The translations under genes and the position numbers were made by a program. A stretch of 5,078 nucleotides of DNA from Gemmatimonadota bacterium (GTDB lineage Bacteria > Gemmatimonadota > Gemmatimonadetes > Longimicrobiales > Gaopeijiaceae). The notes beneath the pieces were generated by a model that saw only the letters and a program-made list of their open reading frames with translations, did no database searches and was not told the DNA's origin. Positions 1 through 5,078 of the stretch are shown in pieces; the first letter of the stretch is position 1, and every line of letters begins with the position of its first letter. Where the stretch lies: NCBI GenBank assembly GCA_007129525.1, contig SKVI01000318.1, forward strand, positions 1 to 5,078, written 5' to 3'.

Positions 1-53
1 GGCTCCTCCCCGGCCAGGATGTCGATCATGACATCGGTGTCCAGGACGATCAC
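1..53 (-). CDS. vapC: PIN-domain toxin, VapC-like (N-terminal fragment, cut by window edge)
   Basis: Only the first 17 codons are inside the window. They start with GTG at 53-51 and encode MIVLDTDVMIDILAGEE. The VLDTDVMIDIL pattern is the first beta strand and first helix of PIN-domain ribonucleases, and D5 would be the first of the conserved metal-binding acidic residues. VapC toxins are Mg-dependent RNases that cut tRNA or rRNA and are held inactive by VapB. The start codon overlaps the stop of the upstream antitoxin gene in the form GTGA, so translation is probably coupled. The only upstream purine stretch is GGGAA inside the antitoxin gene. The family call rests on this short N-terminus plus the antitoxin partner; the remaining catalytic acids cannot be seen. 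Confidence 0.8.
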   Translation of the reverse strand, partial: MIVLDTDVMIDILAGEE

Positions 54-289
54 CGCCAGCGTTCCCGTAGGGCTTGGGTCCGTTCCCGGAGCGCCTCTGC
101 GTCCTCAGGCGAGAAGGAGCCCACCACGGCCAGGGCTTCGGCCAATTCTTCGCGGCGCCCTTCTTCCTCCTCCAAGAACCGGTCCACGGCCTCCTGAATC
201 AGATGAGAGAAGCCCTTCCGCCCCTCCTGGGCCGCCATCTCCAGGAGCCGGGCCCGCTGATCATTCCTGAGTTCGATCGTAGTACGCAT
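50..289 (-). CDS. vapB: Ribbon-helix-helix antitoxin, VapB-like
   Basis: This 79-aa protein starts MRTTIELRNDQRARLLEMAA. Residues 1-40 fit a ribbon-helix-helix DNA-binding domain: a short strand (TTIEL), a first helix, a glycine turn (QEGRKG) and a second helix (FSHLIQEAVDRFLEEE). The charged C-terminal part, ending GSFSPEDAEALRERTQALRERWR, looks like the toxin-wrapping tail of VapB antitoxins. In this family the antitoxin dimer binds its own promoter and neutralises the PIN toxin encoded next. The gene overlaps the toxin start by 4 bases. I chose ATG at 289 because it lies exactly where a transcript from the upstream promoter would begin. An in-frame ATG at 319 would place the operator inside the gene and add ten residues (MHVHVCEILR) unlike the family. 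There is no good ribosome binding site, which fits a leaderless mRNA. Confidence 0.88.
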   Translation of the reverse strand: MRTTIELRNDQRARLLEMAAQEGRKGFSHLIQEAVDRFLEEEEGRREELAEALAVVGSFSPEDAEALRERTQALRERWR

Positions 290-295
290 ACGAAG

Positions 296-324
296 AATCT
301 CACATACATGCACATGCATGTCAA
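296..324 (-). promoter_or_regulatory. Predicted vapBC promoter, possibly leaderless
   Basis: On the minus strand a perfect TTGACA (-35) lies at 324-319. A 17-base spacer follows, then GAGATT (a weak -10, 3 of 6 matches to TATAAT) at 301-296. The -10 ends six bases before the ATG at 289, so transcription would begin at or very near the A of the start codon, giving a leaderless mRNA. The -35 and the spacing are convincing; the -10 is poor, so the exact start site is inference. Confidence 0.5.
306..321. promoter_or_regulatory. Palindromic operator for the VapB-type antitoxin
   Basis: The plus strand reads ACATGCA CA TGCATGT, a perfect 7-bp inverted repeat with a 2-base centre. It occupies most of the spacer between the predicted -35 and -10 and touches the -35. 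Position and symmetry are what is expected of the binding site for a dimeric ribbon-helix-helix repressor, so binding of VapB, or VapBC, would block RNA polymerase. The palindrome is directly visible; its role is inferred from VapBC autoregulation. Confidence 0.65.
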
Positions 325-529
325 TCCCGTAGGGCCAGGAGCTCCAGAAGCGAGAGGTCCAGATCCCGGGAATCTCGAGCCGGTCGCCTCACGCGTCGAG
401 ACGTCCCCTCCAGCCATCGCGTCGTCCTCCCTCCGGGCTCATCATGCAGAGACCAAGCTCGGTCGTACGGTCCGACAGCCCCGGGCCGAGCCCGAGCCCG
501 CGGGATCCATGAACCAGGGGGAGTTGAAG
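325..529. other. Non-coding gap between divergent transcription units
   Basis: This stretch separates the minus-strand toxin-antitoxin operon from the plus-strand repair genes. Open frames cross it on both strands, but none has a family-like sequence or a ribosome binding site inside it. A promoter for the plus-strand genes should lie here, yet no convincing -35/-10 pair is visible. Small inverted repeats near 361-375 (around CCCGGG) and 482-494 (CGGGC/GCCCG) are no more than expected in DNA this rich in G and C. Confidence 0.4.
517..523 (+). promoter_or_regulatory. Ribosome binding site GGGGGAG deciding the start at 530
   Basis: GGGGGAG ends six bases before the ATG at 530. This is an ideal distance and favours that ATG over the in-frame ATG at 509, which has only a weak GGGA close in front of it. 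Confidence 0.55.
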
Positions 530-862
530 ATGCTTGATGACGTCAGGAGGCCGCGCCCCGGCTGGAGGGTGAGGGAGCGGGTGGGGTCGCCCCAATGGCA
601 ACCGTTCGCCCCCATGAACGTCAGCCCCGGTGGGCGAATCTTCCGGAAGACCCGCTTCGATCTGCCGGCGGGGTGCGAGCTGGGTGCAGAGTGGATGTGG
701 GTCGAGGTGGACTCCCTGGATGCCTTCCAGGGAATTCTCACCAACGACTCGGTCTACCTTCCCGGCGTTGGTCGGGGAGCTCGGGTGACCTTCGAGCTGA
801 TCCCCGAAGGCGAACCCCTGGCCGGCTGCGCGGTGGCCGTCGATTGGAGTCCGGTGATGTAG
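530..862 (+). CDS. Small hypothetical protein, distantly DUF2314-like
   Basis: A 110-aa soluble protein, MLDDVRRPRPGWRVRERV and onward, with no signal peptide or membrane segment. It is likely a real gene: codon third positions are strongly G/C, a good ribosome binding site precedes the start, and the protein is well mixed and aromatic-rich. The middle, EWMWVEVDSLDAFQGILTND (residues about 56-75), followed by a VYLPGVGRGARVTFEL strand pair (about 76-91), resembles the small beta-barrel pattern of DUF2314-like proteins (MWV-x-V, G-x-L-x-N-D/E, G-x-x-V-x-F). I make that comparison from memory with low confidence, and no function follows from it. It sits 81 bases upstream of the helicase on the same strand with no evident terminator between, so co-transcription is possible. 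Using the ATG at 509 would give 117 aa. Confidence 0.65.
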   Translation: MLDDVRRPRPGWRVRERVGSPQWQPFAPMNVSPGGRIFRKTRFDLPAGCELGAEWMWVEVDSLDAFQGILTNDSVYLPGVGRGARVTFELIPEGEPLAGCAVAVDWSPVM

Positions 863-943
863 ACGGCTGGTGGATCGAACCATCCGCGGGCAACGGAGGT
901 ACATCCCTTCACCACCTTCGACTCCCCGTGACCCCGGAGCCCC

Positions 944-2374
944 ATGAGCCCTCAGCGTGCCGCTCCCGGCGCGTCCCGCATCTACTTCCGGAGCGGGCTC
1001 GCGGTCCTCCGGGGCGCATCCGAGGCCCCGGAGTGGATGAGCTGGGATGAACGCTCCAGCGCCTGGGTGGCGGCAGGTCACCGGCTTCCCGAACTCCGGA
1101 GCTGGGCGGCGGGCCGGGGAATTCCCGAGAGCTCGCCGGCACCGGACGAGCTCGAGGACGGCTTCTACGACGACCGGAGCCTGCGGCCGTACCAGCAGGA
1201 GGCCGTGGAGCGGTGGCTCGGATCGGAGGGGCGGGGCTCCGTGGTCCTTCCCACCGGAGCGGGGAAGAGCCTGGTGGCGATCCACGCCATCCGGCAAGGG
1301 GGTGCCGGGGCCTGCGTGGTGGCGCCCACACGGGCGCTCCTCCACCAGTGGTTCGGACAGCTCGCCGAGGCCTTTGGCGGCGAGCAGGTGGGCGCCTTCT
1401 ACGGCGACGAGAAGGATCCCCGGCGGATCACGGTCACCACGTATCATTCGGCCTTCACGCTGCTGGAGCGGGAAGGACCCCGCTTCGACCTCCTGGTCCT
1501 GGACGAGGTCCATCACCTCTCCGACACCCGCTCGGGCGAGGCGCCGGCCTGGCACGATGCCCTCCGTATTGCCCCCGCACGCTACCGCCTGGGCCTCACG
1601 GCCACCTATCCCGACGGCGCCGCCACCGAGCTCGAGCGACTGGTGGGCCCCGTGGCCTACCGTCGGAGCATCGGGGAGATGGCCGACCGGGTCCTCGCCG
1701 ACTTCGTGCTGGAGCGCCGGTACGTACCCCTTACGCCAGACGAGGAGGCCCGCTACCGAGAGGCCGAGGAACTCTACGAGGCCTTCATGGCGAAGCGGCG
1801 ATACGAGGAGACGGCATCCGACGCCGAGGGTCGCTGGAAGCTGTTCATGGCCGAGACCCGGCGCTCACCGGAGGCCCGGCGGGCGTTCCGCGCCTTCCGC
1901 GAGCGAGAGCGGATCGTTCAGCTCTCCGAGAGCAAGCTCCGAGAGGTTGAGCGCATCCTTCGGCTTCACCCGGCTGAGCAGGCGCTCCTCTTCTGCGGAA
2001 GCCGTGCCTCGGCCGAGGTCGTTTCGAGACGGCTGGCGGTGCCCATGGTGACGGCCCGCACGCCGGCTTCGGAACGAAGATCGATCCTGGCAGCGGTCGC
2101 CGAGGGAGACGTCCGGGCCGTGGCCAGCGTGCAGGTGCTGGACGAGGGGTGGGACGTACCCCAGGCGAAGCTGGGGATCGTGCTGGGCGACAGCACCCGG
2201 GGCGGGCGGCGCCAGCACATCCAGCGGTTGGGTCGGATCCTCCGCCGCCAGGGCGACCGGGTGGCGTCGCTGTACGAGGTCGTGGCGGCCGGCACCTACG
2301 AATTCCTGGTCTCACAGAAGCGGAAGGGTGCGGTGCGCCAGGTCCGGGAGCGCCAGCTCGGATTGGGGATCTGA
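944..2374 (+). CDS. xpb: XPB/Rad25-family superfamily 2 DNA helicase
   Basis: A 476-aa ATP-dependent 3'-5' DNA translocase like archaeal XPB, a repair helicase that opens DNA around lesions. Residues about 11-75 (SRIYFRSGLAVLRG onward) match the archaeal damage-recognition-like domain. RPYQQEAVERW is the Q-like region. PTGAGKS at 103-109 (K108) is Walker A. DEVHH at 187-191 is the DExH box. LTAT at 218-221 is motif III. Residues about 263-335 are a charged helical thumb insertion. VLDEGWDVP (D400-P406) and QRLGRILR (427-434) are motifs V and VI, with the arginine fingers in motif VI. The length is close to archaeal XPB (about 450 aa). The start is ATG 944 with GGAG at 936-939. The RED motif that follows LTAT in human and archaeal XPB is not present (YPDGA instead). 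The next gene begins 2 bases after the stop and encodes the XPB partner Bax1, which strongly supports the XPB call over RecG or UvrB-like helicases. Confidence 0.93.
   Translation: MSPQRAAPGASRIYFRSGLAVLRGASEAPEWMSWDERSSAWVAAGHRLPELRSWAAGRGIPESSPAPDELEDGFYDDRSLRPYQQEAVERWLGSEGRGSVVLPTGAGKSLVAIHAIRQGGAGACVVAPTRALLHQWFGQLAEAFGGEQVGAFYGDEKDPRRITVTTYHSAFTLLEREGPRFDLLVLDEVHHLSDTRSGEAPAWHDALRIAPARYRLGLTATYPDGAATELERLVGPVAYRRSIGEMADRVLADFVLERRYVPLTPDEEARYREAEELYEAFMAKRRYEETASDAEGRWKLFMAETRRSPEARRAFRAFRERERIVQLSESKLREVERILRLHPAEQALLFCGSRASAEVVSRRLAVPMVTARTPASERRSILAAVAEGDVRAVASVQVLDEGWDVPQAKLGIVLGDSTRGGRRQHIQRLGRILRRQGDRVASLYEVVAAGTYEFLVSQKRKGAVRQVRERQLGLGI
2365..2369 (+). promoter_or_regulatory. Ribosome binding site GGGGA for the Bax1 gene
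   Basis: GGGGA lies in the last codons of the helicase gene, seven bases before GTG at 2377. It supports that GTG as the start and implies translational coupling of the two genes. Confidence 0.55.
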
Positions 2375-2376
2375 CC

Positions 2377-3594
2377 GTGCTCCGCCGTACGCACGTGAGG
2401 CCCTTCCTTACGGAGCGGGACGGTGCTCTGCACGTGCGTTTCCTGGGGGATCCCGATGGACGGGTGGCCGCCTTCCTCCATCGGCTTCTCCGGCTGGCCC
2501 GGCGCCTGGAGGGTCGGCCTCGTCGGGTGGTCGTGGAAGCACTCAGTCGCCAGGAGCGCCGCGTGCGAGACGCCCGGCGACTGGACGGTCTCTCCCGGAC
2601 GCTCCTCTCCCTCTGCCGGTTCTCCCCCCCGGCGGGGGCCGCTCGGGCGGGGGAGGTCAGGAGCGCCCTCTTCCGGGCACGGGGTCGCCGGTGGCCTCCC
2701 GTCCCCGGCGACGAGCGGGCGCCGTACGAAGACGCAGGACAGGAGCTCGACCTCACGCCCGAGGAGGTGGAACGCCTCCTGTATGCCGATGACTCGGACG
2801 CCATGATCCTCCGGAGAGCCCCGCAGATGGACCCGCAGGCCCTCCTCCGCCGGTACAATCTGGACCTGGCCCGGGCGGTGCTCCTGGACGCCGAGGTCGT
2901 GGTGGTCCGGGCTCGGGGGGGCTGGAAGGAGATCTTCCGGGCCGTGAAGCTCGCCCGGCTCATGCACCGGCTCGAGCCCGCGTCGGGGGAGGGCGCATAT
3001 CGTCTGGAGCTCACTGGCCCGGCGGCGGCGTTCGTGACCCGCCCCCGGCGCTACGGGATCCGGTTCGCCCGGATCGTGCCGGCCCTGATCCGCGCTCCGG
3101 GTTGGGAGTTGGAGGCCCGGATCATCCGGGAGGGGCGGAAGGTCGCGTACCGACTGACTTCCGATCCGGCCATCTCCGCCCCAGCGGGTCGCCGCCCGCA
3201 ATACGACTCGGCGTGGGAAGAGGACCTGGCCCGGGAGTTCCGCGAGAAGATCGGCTCCGAGCGGGACGGTTGGCGGCTCAGTCGAGAATCCACCCCCATT
3301 GCCCTGGGCGAGGAGCTCTTCCTCCCGGATTTCACGTTCCGGCACGCCGACGGGAGGGAGGCCCTCGTGGAGCTGGTGGGGTTCTGGACTCCGGAGTACC
3401 TGGAGGAGAAGGTCAGAAAGGTCCGGGCCGCCGAACTCGAGCACCTGGTCCTCGTGGTGTTCCGGGGTCTCGCCGCCTCACGGGAGGAGGGGGAGCTGGA
3501 GTCCCTCCCCGGCGAGCTCGTGTGGTTTCGGAATCGGGCGCAGATCGGCCCGGTGATGGAGGCAGTGGAGCGGGTGGCCCGGGGCGGAGGCTGA
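2377..3594 (+). CDS. Bax1-like nuclease, DUF790 family, partner of XPB
   Basis: A 405-aa protein of the Bax1 (binds archaeal XPB; DUF790) family, a structure-specific endonuclease that pairs with XPB to cut bubble or fork DNA during nucleotide excision repair. The N-terminal half is helical and arginine-rich. Family-typical blocks follow: RYNLDLARAVLL (about 159-170), GWKEIFRAVKLARLMHRLE (about 182-200), RRYGIRFARIVPAL (about 224-237) and WELEA (near 244). The C-terminal nuclease core has D318 in FLPDFTF and E332 in ALVELVGFWTPEYLEEKVRK, a PD-(D/E)xK-type fold in which the usual lysine position is V334. GFWTPEYL is diagnostic for the family. The start is GTG 2377, two bases after the helicase stop; no earlier start in this frame has a ribosome binding site. 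The frame stays open upstream inside the helicase gene, but that part is out-of-frame helicase sequence. It is almost certainly co-expressed with the helicase. Confidence 0.92.
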   Translation: MLRRTHVRPFLTERDGALHVRFLGDPDGRVAAFLHRLLRLARRLEGRPRRVVVEALSRQERRVRDARRLDGLSRTLLSLCRFSPPAGAARAGEVRSALFRARGRRWPPVPGDERAPYEDAGQELDLTPEEVERLLYADDSDAMILRRAPQMDPQALLRRYNLDLARAVLLDAEVVVVRARGGWKEIFRAVKLARLMHRLEPASGEGAYRLELTGPAAAFVTRPRRYGIRFARIVPALIRAPGWELEARIIREGRKVAYRLTSDPAISAPAGRRPQYDSAWEEDLAREFREKIGSERDGWRLSRESTPIALGEELFLPDFTFRHADGREALVELVGFWTPEYLEEKVRKVRAAELEHLVLVVFRGLAASREEGELESLPGELVWFRNRAQIGPVMEAVERVARGGG

Positions 3595-3600
3595 GGCTTC

Positions 3601-3628
3601 GGGAGTGGCTCGCCGGCCCGCTACTCCT
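3601..3628 (+). terminator. Weak hairpin between convergent genes, possible terminator
   Basis: GGAGTGGC at 3602-3609 pairs with GCTACTCC at 3620-3627 around a 10-base loop. In plus-strand RNA one pair is G-U, and an outer G3601-U3628 wobble is possible. It begins 6 bases after the Bax1 stop and overlaps the end of the convergent reductase gene. No T-run follows, so it is at best a poor intrinsic terminator; on the minus strand the wobbles become mismatches. Confidence 0.3.
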
Positions 3629-4286
3629 CCAGCACGGTTCGTTCGGCGTCGACGCCGAGCTCCTGAAGGGCCTCCTGGACGTCCTCCACCATGGCCGGGG
3701 GGCCGCACAGGTAGAAGTGCTGATCCAGGTCGTCGACCTTCTCCTCGAGGTAGGCGCCATCGATCCGCCGGTGGTCGTATCCGGGGGCGGAGCGCCCCGT
3801 GCAGGTGAGATGACACCGGTCGCCCAGCAGGTGCCGCAACTCCTTCTCGCAGATCACGTCGGCTGGGGTCCGGTTGCTGAAGAGAAGTGACGAGCCGTCC
3901 AACTCCCCGCCCTCGTGCAACTGCCGCAGAATGGCCAGGAAGGGCGTGACCCCCGCTCCTCCCGCGATGAAGGTGCCGGGTCCCTGGTACTTGATGGTCC
4001 CGAAGGCCTCGGACATGAGGAGCGAGGTCCCGGGGTTCAGGGTGTCCAGTTTGCGGGTAACCCCCTCGTGGTCCGGATAGATCTTGATGGTGAACTCCAG
4101 CACCGGTTCGTCGGGGAGGGAGGTGGGTGTGAACGGACGCCCCTCGTCGTGCCACCCTTCTTCGTCCACAGCCAGCTCCACGCCCTGACCGGGCTCGAAC
4201 TGGAAATCGTCGGGGCGGGTCACGATAAACTGTTTCACGTCGTGGGTCACGAACCCGGTATGCAGGATCTGGACCGTGTGATCCAT
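3621..4286 (-). CDS. Ferredoxin-NADP reductase-family flavin oxidoreductase
   Basis: A 221-aa soluble FAD- and NAD(P)H-binding reductase. Residues 1-100 form the FAD-binding barrel, with RPFTPTS at 50-56 in the place of the RxYS/T flavin-binding motif and a second strand block EFTIKIYPDHEGVTRKLDTL. Residues 104-221 form the nucleotide-binding domain: GGAGVTP at 109-115 binds the pyrophosphate, SNRTP at 137-141 follows strand two, GYDHRRID at 169-176, and CGPPAM at 194-199 sits beside the nicotinamide. There is no cysteine cluster for a 2Fe-2S centre, so it would pass electrons to or from a separate carrier such as ferredoxin or flavodoxin. The start is ATG 4286, with AGGAGG eight bases upstream; the frame stays open to 4367, but that part has no family similarity. 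It lies 84 bases downstream of the carboxylase gene on the same strand. The physiological partner is unknown. Confidence 0.9.
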   Translation of the reverse strand: MDHTVQILHTGFVTHDVKQFIVTRPDDFQFEPGQGVELAVDEEGWHDEGRPFTPTSLPDEPVLEFTIKIYPDHEGVTRKLDTLNPGTSLLMSEAFGTIKYQGPGTFIAGGAGVTPFLAILRQLHEGGELDGSSLLFSNRTPADVICEKELRHLLGDRCHLTCTGRSAPGYDHRRIDGAYLEEKVDDLDQHFYLCGPPAMVEDVQEALQELGVDAERTVLEE

Positions 4287-4294
4287 GGGCTGGG

Positions 4295-4300
4295 CCTCCT
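4295..4300 (-). promoter_or_regulatory. Perfect Shine-Dalgarno AGGAGG for the flavin reductase
   Basis: On the minus strand AGGAGG occupies 4300-4295, eight bases before ATG at 4286. It decides the start against the upstream in-frame codons that extend the frame to 4367. Confidence 0.75.
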
Positions 4301-4327
4301 GAAGAGTGCAGGGCTGGTCGCACGGCG

Positions 4328-4351
4328 CTGAACCCTGGATCGGGCTTTCAG
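4328..4351 (-). other. Bulged inverted repeat in the ppc-reductase spacer
   Basis: CTGAACCC at 4328-4335 can pair with GGG (4342-4344) plus TTCAG (4347-4351), leaving a two-base bulge and a six-base loop. On the minus-strand transcript it lies between the carboxylase stop and the reductase ribosome binding site. No T-run follows, so it is not a standard terminator. It could stabilise or attenuate the message, or be chance. Confidence 0.25.
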
Positions 4352-4370
4352 TTCCCCGAAGGCACACCTC

Positions 4371-5078
4371 CTACCCGGTAGTCCGCAGCCCCCCTGCGAT
4401 GCCCTGGATCGTGAACCGGATCAGCTCCGCCAGGCGCTCCGCACGGTCGGGCTCCTCCCCTTCTGCCCGGGTCCCTTCCTCCCTCTCTCCGGATCGGGCG
4501 CCTTCTTCCTCCTCCTCCAACCTTCGCAGACGTCGAACGAGCTCCACCTGTACCAGGTTCAGGGGGTCCACGTAGGGGTTCCGCACCTCGATGGAGCGTC
4601 GGAGCCAGGGGATGTCCGCCAGGAGCTCGTCGCGCCCCTTGAGGGCCAGGATGGCGCGCCTGGACGCTTCGAACTCCCGCATCACCAGGTCCCGGATCTC
4701 CCGGCGCACCCCGGGGTCCTGCACCAGCTCCGCGTGAACGGCTGCGATCCCCATGTCGGCCCGGGCCAGCGCCAGCTCCGCGTTCTCCACCGTGGCCCGG
4801 AAGAACCCGCTCCGCCGATAGAGCTCCCGGAGTCCCTCCGCCGCATCCTCCTCCTCCAGCACCGGGGCCAGCGCCGACCCCAGCCCGTACCAGGCGGGGA
4901 TGAGGTGTCGGCTCTGCGTCCAGGCGAAGACCCAGGGGATGGCCCGCAACGTGTCCAGTGACCGCTCTCCCCGTCGGCGGGCCGGGCGGGAGCCGATGGG
5001 CAGCTCCTCGATCTGCGAGATGGGCGTCGCCTCTTCGAAGTAGCGGATGAAGCCGGGCCGGTCCACCAGTTCCCGGTA
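4371..5078 (-). CDS. ppc: Phosphoenolpyruvate carboxylase, C-terminal part (cut by window edge)
   Basis: The last 235 residues of an enzyme usually about 900 aa long, which adds bicarbonate to phosphoenolpyruvate to give oxaloacetate and refill the citric acid cycle. Visible family signatures: GFIRYFEEATPISQIEELPIGSRPARR (fragment residues 9-35), LRAIPWVFAWTQSR (44-57) with PAWYGLG, NAELALARADMGIA (99-112), and VRNPYVDPLNLVQVEL (165-180). The terminus GIAGGLRTTG matches the near-invariant C-terminal tail (usually RNTG) that reaches the active site and inhibitor site. Two positions that bind the inhibitor aspartate in E. coli differ: K773 is R here (fragment R106) and N881 is T (third from the end), while R832 is kept (R166). 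An acidic low-complexity linker lies before the last helix. There is no frameshift; the frame is open to the window edge, and the GTG at 5066 is an internal valine. Confidence 0.97.
   Translation of the reverse strand, partial: YRELVDRPGFIRYFEEATPISQIEELPIGSRPARRRGERSLDTLRAIPWVFAWTQSRHLIPAWYGLGSALAPVLEEEDAAEGLRELYRRSGFFRATVENAELALARADMGIAAVHAELVQDPGVRREIRDLVMREFEASRRAILALKGRDELLADIPWLRRSIEVRNPYVDPLNLVQVELVRRLRRLEEEEEGARSGEREEGTRAEGEEPDRAERLAELIRFTIQGIAGGLRTTG

Noticed and set aside
287..319. Upstream ATG at 319 as the antitoxin start
   Set aside because: It would translate the operator palindrome (MHVHVCEILR) and begin at the -35 box; MRTTIEL is the normal family start.
361..375. Near-palindrome around CCCGGG (AGAT...ATCT)
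   Set aside because: It is short and asymmetric by one base, with no associated promoter elements; expected by chance at this base composition.
389..1555. 388-codon minus-strand open frame opposite the small protein and helicase N-terminus
   Set aside because: It is antisense to genes with clear family motifs, its protein is Pro/Arg/Gly/His-rich without any recognisable domain, and long spurious frames are common opposite high-GC genes.
1845..3014. 389-codon minus-strand frame across the helicase-Bax1 junction
   Set aside because: The translation is Arg/Ser/Pro repeats with no domain logic and spans two real genes in the opposite sense.
2296..3444. 382-codon minus-strand open frame opposite the Bax1 gene
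   Set aside because: It mirrors the strongly supported DUF790 gene and has a composition typical of antisense translation.
3102..3890. 262-codon plus-strand frame running from Bax1 into the flavin reductase
   Set aside because: It overlaps the Bax1 end out of frame and the reductase in antisense, and has low-complexity Gly/Arg/Pro content.
4287..4367. 27-residue N-terminal extension of the flavin reductase
   Set aside because: The perfect AGGAGG lies inside it, eight bases before ATG 4286, and the extension has no family similarity or signal-peptide character.
4371..4381. Palindrome CTACC-C-GGTAG at the carboxylase stop codon
   Set aside because: The single-base centre cannot form an RNA hairpin, and it mostly reflects the codons of the conserved C-terminus and stop.

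Overview
The window comes from a high-GC bacterial chromosome with dense coding and strong third-position G/C bias. Shine-Dalgarno sites are easy to see, for example AGGAGG before the flavin reductase. The genes alone do not fix the phylum. A two-gene XPB-Bax1 module is best known from archaea and occurs only patchily in bacteria. Together with a bacterial-type phosphoenolpyruvate carboxylase it suggests a deep-branching or thermophile-related high-GC bacterium (Gemmatimonadota, Chloroflexota or Actinomycetota-like), but this is inference.

Layout. Bases 1-324 (minus strand) hold the front of a VapBC-type toxin-antitoxin operon. A TTGACA-type promoter with a perfect 7-bp inverted repeat between its -35 and -10 elements precedes a ribbon-helix-helix antitoxin of 79 aa. 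The antitoxin overlaps a PIN-domain toxin by 4 bases, and the toxin runs off the left edge. Bases 325-529 are a non-coding gap between divergent units. Bases 530-3594 (plus strand) hold a small protein of 110 aa, then an XPB-family DNA helicase (476 aa), then, 2 bases later, a Bax1-family (DUF790) nuclease (405 aa). The last two form a helicase-nuclease pair expected to act in nucleotide excision repair or a related DNA-processing pathway.

Bases 3621-5078 (minus strand, convergent with the repair genes) hold the C-terminal 235 residues of phosphoenolpyruvate carboxylase. Downstream of it, 84 bases later, is a 221-aa FAD/NAD(P)H-dependent reductase of the ferredoxin-NADP reductase family.

Points of interest. 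The most notable system is the bacterial XPB-Bax1 pair, whose helicase appears to lack the RED motif normally found just after the TAT motif. Second, the carboxylase carries substitutions at two of the three visible positions that form the aspartate-inhibition site in the E. coli enzyme. Third, the toxin-antitoxin promoter has a neat operator and an apparently leaderless start.
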